From assembly GCA_902796865.1 (NCBI GenBank), contig CADBQZ010000160.1:1-5606 (forward strand): DNA of 5,606 nt. Reading direction: 5' to 3'. The notes below the pieces were generated by a model. That model searched no databases and was not told where the DNA came from. It saw only the letters and a list, made by a program, of their open reading frames with translations. Positions 1-5,606 of this stretch are shown here, piece after piece; positions within the stretch are counted from its first letter, which is position 1; each line of letters opens with the position of its first letter. Made by a program: the position numbers and the translations under genes. Source of the stretch: an uncultured Ruminococcus sp. GTDB lineage: Bacteria > Bacillota > Clostridia > Oscillospirales > Ruminococcaceae.

Positions 1-76
1 TTCAAACTCATTGCCGAAAAGCATAAGAAGACAGATTTGATTTTTTGCTTTGATTGCAATGCGTGCTGTTGATTTT

Positions 77-148
77 GTAGGGGTGAGCATCGCTCGCCCG
101 TTACATTTAATTCAACCCTTTCGGGCTGTCGAGGTCGCCAGCCCCTAC
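77..148. repeat. 72-bp palindromic intergenic repeat with inverted ends
   Basis: The outer ends are inverted: GTAGGGG at 77-83 and CCCCTAC at 142-148. Inside lie further hairpins. Positions 81-88 (GGGTGAGC) pair with 92-99 (GCTCGCCC) around an ATC loop, with one G-T wobble. CCC at 116-118 can pair with GGG at 123-125. GGGCTG at 123-128 can pair with CAGCCC at 139-144. The element has no coding capacity. The form resembles the short dispersed palindromic units (REP- or MITE-like) found between genes in many clostridial genomes, and from memory the GTAGGGG/CCCCTAC ends are common there. I cannot confirm other copies from this window. It could also be a structured RNA segment or remnant. Confidence 0.6.
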
Positions 149-166
149 GTTTTTTCTCTGAGGTTG

Positions 167-280
167 CCTGTCGGGAATTAAAGGTTGCAATAGAATTAGA
201 AGCAAAAGGGCGTCTGGGTGCAGCGTCACGCTGCCCTGTCGGGAATTAAAAGGCGCAATAAAATTAAAAGCAAGAGGGCG
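167..280. repeat. Two 46-bp direct repeats, 68-bp period
   Basis: Copy 1 is 167-212 and copy 2 is 235-280. By hand alignment they match without gaps at 40 of 46 positions. The first 16 bases (CCTGTCGGGAATTAAA) and the last five (GGGCG) are identical. The 22-bp spacer holds a hairpin in which GCAGCG at 220-225 pairs with CGCTGC at 229-234 around TCA. Each copy is AT-rich in the middle with GC-rich edges, and each leads into a GC-rich hairpin (around 215-236 and 281-307). The repeating unit is therefore better seen as a repeat plus a hairpin, present twice. The copies have diverged and there are only two, so this is not a CRISPR array. It is probably a tandem duplication of an intergenic repeat. 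Confidence 0.6.
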
Positions 281-313
281 ATTGCCCTCCGGGGGCCCCC
301 GGGCAATAGGAGG
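281..313 (+). promoter_or_regulatory. GC-rich hairpin abutting the ribosome binding site of the membrane protein gene
   Basis: ATTGCCC at 281-287 is the inverted match of GGGCAAT at 301-307. Between them lies the perfect 14-bp palindrome CCGGGGGCCCCCGG (289-302). The hairpin ends one base before a perfect AGGAGG at 308-313, which is 6 nt upstream of the ATG at 320. GGGC at 276-279 can alternatively pair with GCCC at 284-287, so two mutually exclusive structures are possible. No T-tract follows, so this is not an intrinsic terminator. A role in mRNA stability or ribosome access is an inference; the hairpin could equally be part of the upstream repeat unit. Confidence 0.45.
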
Positions 314-319
314 TAAAAA

Positions 320-1096
320 ATGTCAAACTATGAATGCCGTAAAAAAGCGTCAATGCTTTTAAAACACCGTTACGGTGAAGGTTTCTTTGCTGTAATGATA
401 ATCATTGGTGCTTTTTTCATATTAAAGATATTTGATATTGCACAGATCGGGCTTTTATTATATAATAATGGTATGGATACAAAAAGCCTGTTTCACAGTT
501 CGTTTATATGGGAATTAATATTAAAGCTTTGTTCGGCATTTATCACTCTTGCGGTCATGACTCCACTCATAACAGGCGGACTTTGGTGGTTTTATGAGAC
601 CGCATCGGGCGGCGACAACAAAAGCATATTAAAGCTTTATGCAGGTATAAGGCTTAATATCCGTGCGGCAGCTTTGTATGCTCTTATGTGGATAAAAACT
701 CTGATATCGCTTATACCTTCCGGTTTATGTTTTGCGCTGTCTTTTGCATTTTACCGCCGTACAGCATTTTCAAATGACCAGACCCTTATGCTTTTTTTCA
801 CTTTCGAGATATTCATGCTCGGCATTTTTATGCTCGGTCTGTTTTTGCGATGTATCACAAAGCTTTTTACAGCACCTTTTTTATTTATTGAAAATCCGGG
901 GACTGACCCTTTTAAAATAATAAAACTTTCGGGCAGGATAATATACGGCTCAAAGCTTGAATGCTTAAAGCTTATATTCACATATATCATACCTATGCTC
1001 CCTGTTGTGACGATACCTTTTATACTCCCGAAAGCGCTTATGTCATTTTCAGTATTTGCAAAAGAAAGGATCGGTGTTTTCGATTGGGAAAATTAA
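320..1096 (+). CDS. Multi-spanning integral membrane protein of unknown function
   Basis: This 258-residue protein starts at ATG 320 behind a perfect AGGAGG with a 6-nt spacer. Hydrophobic stretches at about residues 21-48, 61-91, 114-145, 155-179 and 215-245 suggest five or six membrane segments. There is no cleavable signal peptide: the N-terminus is short and basic (RKKASMLLKHRYGEG) and leads straight into the first segment. A basic N-terminal helix, then several membrane spans, then a soluble loop of the type PFLFIENPGTDPFKII (186-201) before a last span recalls the DUF975-type membrane proteins of Firmicutes. I offer that only as a resemblance in layout. No catalytic motif is visible. 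Its last 13 bases overlap the start of the downstream pseudouridine synthase, which suggests a shared transcript and coupled translation, but no functional link follows from that. Confidence 0.85.
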   Translation: MSNYECRKKASMLLKHRYGEGFFAVMIIIGAFFILKIFDIAQIGLLLYNNGMDTKSLFHSSFIWELILKLCSAFITLAVMTPLITGGLWWFYETASGGDNKSILKLYAGIRLNIRAAALYALMWIKTLISLIPSGLCFALSFAFYRRTAFSNDQTLMLFFTFEIFMLGIFMLGLFLRCITKLFTAPFLFIENPGTDPFKIIKLSGRIIYGSKLECLKLIFTYIIPMLPVVTIPFILPKALMSFSVFAKERIGVFDWEN

Positions 1097-1929
1097 CTTT
1101 TACCGCCGATAAGGACGGTACTCTTGAAAATATGCTGATGAAAGATAAAGGCATATCAAGAAGAACTATATCAAAATTAAAACGCACCGAAAACGGTATT
1201 ACAAGAAACGGTATACTTATACGGACGATAGATACTGTAAAATGCGGTGATGTGATAGTTCTTGATATTCCGGATAAGAATCTTATAGACCCTAATCCCG
1301 ACCTTGATGTAACTATTGCTTTTGAAAACGAAAGGCTTGTAGTTTTCGATAAACCTGTCGGTATGCCTGTACACCCGTCAATAAAACACAGGCTCGATAC
1401 TCTCGGAAATTACTTTACAGCTCTTTATCCCGAAAAAACATTCCGTCCGATAAACAGGCTCGACAGAGATACATCAGGACTTTGCGCTGTCGCAAAAGAC
1501 GCTGTGTCCGCTTCTTTGCTTCAGAACAGCATAAAGAAGACATACTACGCAGCAGTAACAGGAAAAATTACAGAAAGCGGAGTTATCGACGCTCCTATTG
1601 CAAGAGAACAGGAATCTATAATAAAGCGTGTTGTGCGTGATGACGGAAAAAAAGCTGTCACACGATACAAGCCTATTTCCACAGGGAACAGATATACACT
1701 TCTTGAAATAGATCTCGAAACAGGCCGTACACATCAGATACGTGTGCATTTTTCATATATCGGTCACCCTCTTGCCGGAGATGAGCTTTACGGCGGAAGC
1801 AAAGATGACATAAACGAACAGGCTTTGCACTGCGGAAAGATGACTATACAGCTTCCATGGGAAAATAGTATTATCACCGTAACCTCACCGATACGGGAAG
1901 ATATGAAAAGCTTATTGGAAAAAGAATAA
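1084..1929 (+). CDS. RluA-family RNA pseudouridine synthase with S4 domain
   Basis: The protein isomerises uridine to pseudouridine in structured RNA, by family most likely 23S rRNA; the exact target cannot be read from sequence. From TTG 1084 it is 281 residues. An S4 RNA-binding domain covers about 12-62 (GISRRTISKLKR onward). The catalytic domain follows, with FDKPVGMPVHPS near 88-99, the active-site motif PINRLDRDTSGL with catalytic Asp127, and GRTHQIRVH at 214-222. The usual motif His is Asn here (NRLD), a variant I recall from other Firmicute members. TTG is the chosen start because no ATG or GTG lies in frame near the domain start, and the first in-frame ATG (1132) would cut into the S4 domain. 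AAAGGA at 1065-1070 lies 13 nt upstream, a long spacing. The start overlaps the upstream gene by 13 bp, so translation may depend on coupling. Confidence 0.9.
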   Translation: MGKLTFTADKDGTLENMLMKDKGISRRTISKLKRTENGITRNGILIRTIDTVKCGDVIVLDIPDKNLIDPNPDLDVTIAFENERLVVFDKPVGMPVHPSIKHRLDTLGNYFTALYPEKTFRPINRLDRDTSGLCAVAKDAVSASLLQNSIKKTYYAAVTGKITESGVIDAPIAREQESIIKRVVRDDGKKAVTRYKPISTGNRYTLLEIDLETGRTHQIRVHFSYIGHPLAGDELYGGSKDDINEQALHCGKMTIQLPWENSIITVTSPIREDMKSLLEKE

Positions 1930-1987
1930 AAAACTTTATCTTTGATTCAGGTGTACATAATTATTTGTTTCTTAAAAAACTTCCGTA

Positions 1988-2016
1988 TTGACATGACATA
2001 GACATTATGTTATAAT
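1988..2016 (+). promoter_or_regulatory. Consensus sigma-A promoter of luxS with extended -10
   Basis: TTGACA at 1988-1993 and TATAAT at 2011-2016 are separated by exactly 17 bp. TG at 2008-2009 adds an extended -10 element (TGTTATAAT). Every core position matches the housekeeping consensus. Transcription would start near 2023, giving a leader of about 65 nt before the luxS ATG. No other plus-strand gene lies between this promoter and luxS, so luxS is probably transcribed alone from it, perhaps with readthrough from the pseudouridine synthase gene, after which I see no clear terminator. Confidence 0.88.
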
Positions 2017-2028
2017 ATATATACTTAA

Positions 2029-2064
2029 TACCTATGGTAATTATGGGTGTTAGACATATGTAAC
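2029..2064 (+). promoter_or_regulatory. Dyad sequences in the luxS leader, possible operator
   Basis: Just downstream of the expected start site is an 11-bp dyad, TACC-TAT-GGTA (2029-2039). A second, imperfect dyad runs from GTTA at 2049-2052 to TAAC at 2061-2064 around the palindrome ACATATGT (2054-2061). Their position, between the start site and the ribosome binding site, would suit a repressor or a small leader hairpin. Both are short and AT-rich, so chance is a real alternative. The leader is too short to hold a SAM or SAH riboswitch. Confidence 0.25.
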
Positions 2065-2088
2065 TTATTATCGAAAGGAGATAAAATA

Positions 2089-2613
2089 ATGGATCTTATA
2101 CCAAGCTTTTCCGTTGACCACACAAAAATAATCCCGGGGATATTTACAAGCAGAGTTGACACTGTTGGTGACAAAAAGATAACTACCTATGATGTGAGGG
2201 TCACAAGACCAAACGTTGAACCTGCTGTTGATGTAGCAGCAATGCACACACTGGAGCATATCATTGCTACATATCTTAGAAATGATCCCGAATGGAACGA
2301 TCAGATAATATACTGGGGTCCTATGGGCTGTCTTACAGGTTTCTATCTTATAATGAAAGGTGACCGTGAGCCGAAAGAGATATGCGATCTCGTTACAAGA
2401 GCATTCAGGTCTGTTGAGGATTCGGAAGATGTTCCGGGCGCTTCAGCAGTCAACTGCGGCAACTACCTTATGCACAATCTTGTTTTCGCAAAATGGTATG
2501 CACGCAAATTTGCTGATTATCTTACCGAAAACGCAAACGATCCTAAAATATTCGAGTATCCAAGATCTGAAAGACTTGTTACCGAAGATGGACGCAGTTT
2601 CTTTGATTCGTGA
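2089..2613 (+). CDS. luxS: S-ribosylhomocysteine lyase LuxS
   Basis: LuxS cleaves S-ribosylhomocysteine to homocysteine and 4,5-dihydroxy-2,3-pentanedione, the precursor of autoinducer AI-2. It acts in the cytosol in the activated methyl cycle, after the nucleosidase Pfs. The 174-residue protein is complete and slightly longer than typical members. The metal-binding motif HTLEH spans 53-57 (His53 and His57 as ligands, Glu56 as general base). The catalytic cysteine is Cys81 in PMGCLTGFY, and the third metal ligand is Cys123 in NCGNY. The N-terminal LIPSFSVDHTK is typical of the family. ATG 2089 is the start because AAAGGAG at 2074-2080 sits 8 nt upstream; a GTG at 2047 would add 14 residues with no family match. 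It has its own consensus promoter and converges on serS. The pfs partner is not in the window, so whether AI-2 serves signalling or only recycling here cannot be said. Confidence 0.97.
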   Translation: MDLIPSFSVDHTKIIPGIFTSRVDTVGDKKITTYDVRVTRPNVEPAVDVAAMHTLEHIIATYLRNDPEWNDQIIYWGPMGCLTGFYLIMKGDREPKEICDLVTRAFRSVEDSEDVPGASAVNCGNYLMHNLVFAKWYARKFADYLTENANDPKIFEYPRSERLVTEDGRSFFDS

Positions 2614-2629
2614 TATAATTAACTTTTGG

Positions 2630-2652
2630 TTTTGCCGGGTCACCCGGCAAAA
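2630..2652. other. Perfect 10-bp hairpin between luxS and serS
   Basis: TTTTGCCGGG at 2630-2639 is the exact inverse of CCCGGCAAAA at 2643-2652, with a TCA loop. It lies 16 nt after the luxS stop. It is not followed by a T-tract on either strand, so alone it is not a textbook intrinsic terminator. It may protect the 3' end of the luxS mRNA, or act together with the adjacent hairpin at 2655-2675. Confidence 0.6.
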
Positions 2653-2683
2653 AAAGGACAGCTTAAAGCTGTCCTGATTTTTT
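2649..2683. terminator. Bidirectional intrinsic terminator for luxS and serS
   Basis: AGGACAGC at 2655-2662 pairs with GCTGTCCT at 2668-2675 around a TTAAA loop. On the plus strand it is followed by GA and then six T's (2678-2683), which can end luxS transcripts. On the minus strand the hairpin is followed at once by seven T's (the A-run 2649-2655 on the plus strand), which is a textbook terminator for the serS transcript. The stem begins only 6 bp beyond the serS stop codon, and the plus-strand T-run overlaps that stop codon, so the convergent junction is very compact. Confidence 0.85.
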
Positions 2684-3953
2684 ATTTGATAATATCTGTG
2701 CCCATAAACTTTCTGAGTGCTTCCGGGATAGTAACACTTCCGTCCGCATTCTGGAAATTTTCTAAGATAGCAGCAGTAGTTCTTCCAACTGCAACACCCG
2801 AGCCGTTTAATGTATGAACAAACTTTGCCTTATCCTTCGGGCTGTCTTTATATCTTATAGCAGCTCTTCTTGCCTGATAATCCTCGAAATTCGAGCAGCT
2901 TGATATCTCAACATATCTGTTGTATGAAGGCATCCATACTTCTATATCGTATGTTTTTGCACTTGAGAATCCAATATCGCCTGTCGAAAGAGCAACTACT
3001 CTGTAAGGGAGTCCAAGACCCTGCAATACTCTTTCTGCATCGTTTGTGAGCTTTTCAAGCTCGTCGTATGAGTTTTCAGGCTTTACGAATTTTACAAGCT
3101 CTACCTTGTTGAACTGATGCTGGCGGATAAGACCTCTCTGATCTCTTCCGGCGCTTCCTGCCTCTGCTCTGAAGCAGGCTGAATATGCACAATACTTTAA
3201 CGGAAGCTTATCTCCCTGGAGTATATCATCACGGTACATATTTGTTACAGGAACTTCTGCTGTCGGGATAAGGAAATAATCGTTATTTGCAACCCTGAAA
3301 GCATCTTCCTCAAACTTAGGAAGCTGACCTGTACCTGTCATTGAAGCACGGTTTACCATATAAGGCGGAAGTATCTCTGTATATCCGTTTTCGGTATGTG
3401 TATCAAGGAAATAGCTTATTATAGCTCTTTCAAGCTTTGCGCCAAGTCCTTTGTAGAAATGGAAACGTGCGCCCGATACCTTTCCTGCTGTCTCCGGATC
3501 AAGTATGCCGAGCTTTTTGCCGATATCCCAGTGTGCCTGCGGTTCAAAATCAAATTTTGAAGGCTCGCCCCATTTTCTTATCTCAACATTCTCGCTGTCG
3601 TCCTTGCCGATCGGTGTTGTTTTCGAGGGAATATTCGGAACTCTTAAAAGAGTATCCTTCTGCTTTGCAACAAGCTCATTTATTACTGTATCGGCGTTCT
3701 TGATCTTCTCTGAGATCTCTTTCATCTCTGCCATTATCGCATCGGTGTTCTCGCCGTTTTTCTTCATTACAGGTATCTGCTTTGACACTTTGTTCTGCTG
3801 TGCCTTTAAAGCATCAGTTTCTGTCGAAAGCTTTCTTCTCTTTTCGTCTATATCGAGTATCTCGTCGATATAGCTGTCATAATCGGCATTTCTCGTTTTG
3901 AGTGCTGCCTTTACCTTTTCAGGATCTTCTCTTATGATCTTAATATCAAGCAT
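2682..3953 (-). CDS. serS: Seryl-tRNA synthetase
   Basis: This class II aminoacyl-tRNA synthetase charges tRNA-Ser, and also tRNA-Sec where present, using ATP in the cytosol. The 423-residue length is normal and the protein is complete. The N-terminal helical arm, a charged antiparallel coiled coil at about 27-100, grips the long variable arm of tRNA-Ser. The catalytic core shows the serine-binding PTAEVPVT loop (TAE at 231-233), motif 2 [15 protein letters not shown] (261-275) and motif 3 [16 protein letters not shown] (384-399). ATG 3953-3951 is preceded by AAAGGAAG (3970-3963) with a 9-nt gap. It follows parB by 63 bp on the same strand with no terminator between them, so it is probably the last gene of a parA-parB-serS transcript. 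That gap is too short for a T-box leader. The gene ends next to the bidirectional terminator shared with luxS. Confidence 0.98.
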   Translation of the reverse strand: MLDIKIIREDPEKVKAALKTRNADYDSYIDEILDIDEKRRKLSTETDALKAQQNKVSKQIPVMKKNGENTDAIMAEMKEISEKIKNADTVINELVAKQKDTLLRVPNIPSKTTPIGKDDSENVEIRKWGEPSKFDFEPQAHWDIGKKLGILDPETAGKVSGARFHFYKGLGAKLERAIISYFLDTHTENGYTEILPPYMVNRASMTGTGQLPKFEEDAFRVANNDYFLIPTAEVPVTNMYRDDILQGDKLPLKYCAYSACFRAEAGSAGRDQRGLIRQHQFNKVELVKFVKPENSYDELEKLTNDAERVLQGLGLPYRVVALSTGDIGFSSAKTYDIEVWMPSYNRYVEISSCSNFEDYQARRAAIRYKDSPKDKAKFVHTLNGSGVAVGRTTAAILENFQNADGSVTIPEALRKFMGTDIIK

Positions 3954-4016
3954 TTTTTATTACTTCCTTTTTATATTATTTAGCGGAACTTGTCCGTTTG
4001 TTTACTTTTTAATATA

Positions 4017-4865
4017 TCATTCCGATAATTTCTTGGCAAGCTGTGAAAGGTCTTCCTTATCGTAAAATTCAAGGATAAGTGCGCCTTTATTTTTTCCGTA
4101 ATCTACTTTTACCTTTCTTCCGAGCGCTTCATTAAGGCTAATTTCCATTTCTTTAAAATAGCTGTCTATCCTTGTATTGTCAGAGCTGTTCTTTTTAGGC
4201 TTTCCTTCCTTTTTACTGTCGGCAGCCATTTTTTCAAGTGCTCTTACATTAAGCTTTCCCTGTGAAGCAAGTCTTGCAGCTTCGATAAGCTTTTCTTCAT
4301 TGTCAAAGCTTAAAAGCGCTTTTCCGTGTCCGACCGATATATCTCCGTTTTCAAGCATATCCAGTACTTCGTCCGGAAGAGCAAGCAATCTCATAGAATT
4401 TGCGACCGCCGAGCGTGAACGTCCGACTGTTTTTGCGACCTCTTCCTGTGTCATACCAAAGCTTTCTACAAGCTCGCTGTATCCTTTTGCTTCTTCAACA
4501 GGATTAAGGTTTTCTCTCTGGAGGTTTTCGATGAGAGCTATCTGCATAGTCTCAATATCGCTTAGCTCCTTGACCTGCACCGGTACTTCAGAAAGACCTA
4601 ACATTCTTGCCGCTCTCCAGCGTCTTTCGCCTGCAACTATCTGATAACTGCTCCCGTATGGTCTTACAAGAAGCGGCTGTAATATACCATGCTGCTTTAT
4701 AGAATCGGCAAGTGATGATATTGATTCATCGTCGAAATTCTTTCTCGGCTGTTCCCTGTTCGGCTCTATCTCATTGAGACGAAGTGTCTGTCCTGCGACC
4801 GGATCGGTCTTGTTGTCATCAAATAATGCTCCAAGCCCAAGTCCAAGTCCTTTCTTTTTCGGCAT
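4017..4865 (-). CDS. parB: Chromosome partitioning protein ParB (Spo0J family)
   Basis: ParB is a CTP-dependent DNA clamp that loads at parS sites near the origin, recruits condensin and stimulates the ParA ATPase. The 282-residue protein is of normal length. The N-terminal tail, MPKKKGLGLGLGALF, is the lysine-rich peptide that contacts ParA in this family. The ParB/CTPase domain at about 28-118 carries QPLLVRPYG (63-71), the arginine patch GERRWRAARMLG (79-90) and ENLQREN (113-119). The helix-turn-helix parS reader follows, with MTQEEVAKTVGRSRSAVANS at 138-157. A lysine-rich linker (about 216-230) leads to the C-terminal dimerisation domain (231-282). The start is 20 bp after the parA stop, with AAGGGA (4882-4877) upstream, so the two are an operon. 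It could be the Noc paralogue, but adjacency to ParA and the N-terminal peptide favour ParB. No parS site was seen in the window. Confidence 0.96.
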   Translation of the reverse strand: MPKKKGLGLGLGALFDDNKTDPVAGQTLRLNEIEPNREQPRKNFDDESISSLADSIKQHGILQPLLVRPYGSSYQIVAGERRWRAARMLGLSEVPVQVKELSDIETMQIALIENLQRENLNPVEEAKGYSELVESFGMTQEEVAKTVGRSRSAVANSMRLLALPDEVLDMLENGDISVGHGKALLSFDNEEKLIEAARLASQGKLNVRALEKMAADSKKEGKPKKNSSDNTRIDSYFKEMEISLNEALGRKVKVDYGKNKGALILEFYDKEDLSQLAKKLSE

Positions 4866-4885
4866 TTATAATTCTTTCCCTTCGA

Positions 4886-5606
4886 TCATTTATTTCTTTT
4901 GAACAAGCCTTTTTTCTTCTTAGGCTGTATTTCTTCACAGAGTATTTCAAGTCCCAGCTGTTCATAGCACTGAGCACCCTTTGAGCTTTTATCGTAATAC
5001 ATTACCGGTTCGCCATAGCTTGGTGCTTCCGAAAGTCTTACATTTCTCGGTATCTTTGTTTCAAAAATCTTTCCCGGAAGAAAGCTGTCTACTTCTGACA
5101 CCACCATATTGCTTACATTAAGCCTTGGGTCAAACATCGTAAACAGAACTCCCTCTATCTCAAGGGAAGGATTGTACTTTGTCTTGATTATCCTTATCGT
5201 GTCGATAAGCTGGCTCAATCCTTCAAGAGCGTAAAACTCAGCCTGCATCGGAACTATCACCTTATCACAGGCAACAAGCCCGTTTATAGTCATAAGACTC
5301 AGAGAAGGCGGACAGTCTATGATTATATAATCGTAATCGAGACGACAGGTCAGAAGCTGCATTTTAAGCCTGTTCATTCTGTTTTCAAGCTCTATCATCT
5401 CTATCTCTCCGCCTGCAAGGTCAGAAGTTGCAGGAAGAATGCTGACATTTTTGAATTCAGTCTCTCTGACTGCGTCCTGTATGCGGATATTGCCTATCAC
5501 AACATCGTAGGTCGAATATTCAATGGTCCTTTTCTTTATACCGAATCCGGTCGTAGTATTTCCCTGTGCATCTATATCCACACAAAGTACTTTTTTATCT
5601 CTCGAA
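4886..5606 (-). CDS. parA: Chromosome partitioning ATPase ParA (Soj family), 5' end outside window
   Basis: ParA is a deviant Walker-type ATPase that binds DNA non-specifically as an ATP dimer and, with ParB, separates newly copied origins; in spore formers Soj also acts on DnaA. The reading frame stays open to the window edge, so the gene is truncated there, not broken. The 239 visible codons lack only about the first 30 residues, including the Walker A (KGGVGKTT) loop. The first visible part reads SRDKKVLCVDIDAQGNTTTG, the conserved D-x-QGN segment, with Ala where Pro is usual. Walker B is YIIIDCPPSLSLMTINGL. Further on are VPMQAEFYALEGLSQL and the IPRNVRLSEAPSYGEPV segment, typical of chromosomal Soj proteins. 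GTG at 5581 is an internal valine codon, not the start. The tail is strongly basic (PKKKKGLFKRNK). It lies 20 bp upstream of parB in the same operon. Confidence 0.96.
   Translation of the reverse strand, partial: SRDKKVLCVDIDAQGNTTTGFGIKKRTIEYSTYDVVIGNIRIQDAVRETEFKNVSILPATSDLAGGEIEMIELENRMNRLKMQLLTCRLDYDYIIIDCPPSLSLMTINGLVACDKVIVPMQAEFYALEGLSQLIDTIRIIKTKYNPSLEIEGVLFTMFDPRLNVSNMVVSEVDSFLPGKIFETKIPRNVRLSEAPSYGEPVMYYDKSSKGAQCYEQLGLEILCEEIQPKKKKGLFKRNK

Larger units (their letters stand above)
1..319. other. Non-coding, repeat-rich intergenic region
   Basis: No gene can be supported in this stretch. Positions 1-72 are open in frame 1 on the plus strand and end in TGA at 70-72. That could be the last 23 codons of an upstream gene, but the peptide is too short to recognise and no terminator follows it. 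From 77 onward the DNA is dominated by palindromes and direct repeats, listed separately, and it ends in the ribosome binding site of the gene at 320. I see no convincing sigma-A promoter for that gene, so it may be transcribed from a promoter that is weak, atypical or further upstream. The region is patchy in composition: AT-rich spacers alternate with very GC-rich hairpins, unlike the evenly AT-leaning genes that follow. Confidence 0.7.

Noticed and set aside
1..72. Open frame on the plus strand ending in TGA at 70-72, possibly the tail of an upstream gene
   Set aside because: Only 23 codons are visible, the peptide matches nothing I recognise, and no terminator follows. It cannot be told apart from chance.
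167..280. Possible CRISPR array
   Set aside because: There are only two diverged copies with one structured 22-bp spacer, and no cas gene nearby.
489..504. TGTTTCAC, which looks like half of a parS site (TGTTTCACGTGAAACA)
   Set aside because: The second half reads AGTTCGTT, which is not the required inverted match, and it lies inside a coding region. No full parS site was seen in the window.
2047..2088. Longer luxS start at GTG 2047
   Set aside because: The extra 14 residues include the ribosome binding site as codons and have no family counterpart; ATG 2089 has ideal spacing from AAAGGAG.
3505..3873. 122-codon open frame antisense to serS
   Set aside because: It mirrors the conserved serS coding sequence, and its Ser/Phe/Ile-rich composition is that of a shadow frame.
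3970..4010. Small dyad (CGGAACTTGTCCG region) between parB and serS as a terminator
   Set aside because: The stem is only about 4 bp and has no T-tract on the minus strand, so it would not stop transcription.
4177..4644. 155-codon open frame antisense to parB
   Set aside because: It is wholly within parB, is rich in Ser, Leu and Phe as expected for the complement of an AT-leaning gene, and has no recognisable domain.
5579..5581. GTG as the parA start
   Set aside because: The frame continues upstream to the window edge as SRDKKVLC, which fits the ParA fold, and a start here would omit the Walker A loop.
1..5606. Defence island, prophage, toxin-antitoxin or other accessory system
   Set aside because: All confidently identified genes are housekeeping genes in a plausible chromosomal order, and no integrase, transposase, tRNA or phage-like gene is visible.

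Overview
The window looks like an ordinary, chromosomal, origin-proximal stretch from a low-to-moderate G+C Firmicute, probably a clostridial (Ruminococcaceae/Oscillospiraceae-like) gut-type bacterium. This is inferred from the soj/parA-spo0J/parB-serS gene order, strong AGGAGG-type ribosome binding sites, an AT-rich consensus sigma-A promoter, and short GC-rich palindromic repeats of a type I recall from clostridial intergenic DNA. The species cannot be named from sequence alone.

Layout, left to right. Positions 1-319 hold no supportable gene. They contain a 72-bp palindromic repeat bounded by inverted GTAGGGG/CCCCTAC ends, two 46-bp direct repeats 68 bp apart, and a very GC-rich hairpin that abuts a perfect Shine-Dalgarno sequence. 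A plus-strand pair follows: a multi-spanning membrane protein of unknown function (320-1096), overlapped by an S4-domain RluA-family pseudouridine synthase that appears to start at TTG (1084-1929). Next on the plus strand is luxS (2089-2613), which has its own near-perfect extended -10 promoter. A compact, apparently bidirectional terminator fills most of the 68-bp gap between luxS and the convergent minus-strand cluster. Read in its own direction, that cluster is parA (5' end outside the window), parB and serS.

How the genes fit together. ParA and ParB form the chromosome origin segregation pair. SerS charges tRNA-Ser and is a frequent neighbour of parAB in clostridia. LuxS acts in the activated methyl cycle and makes the AI-2 precursor. 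The pseudouridine synthase modifies structured RNA. Together this is housekeeping content. I found no defence system, mobile-element gene, CRISPR array or biosynthetic cluster, and no clear sign of an undescribed system. The points most worth a second look are the repeat-rich 5' region and hairpin before the membrane protein, the TTG-initiated 13-bp gene overlap, the very strong luxS promoter with dyads in its leader, and the double-hairpin convergent terminator.
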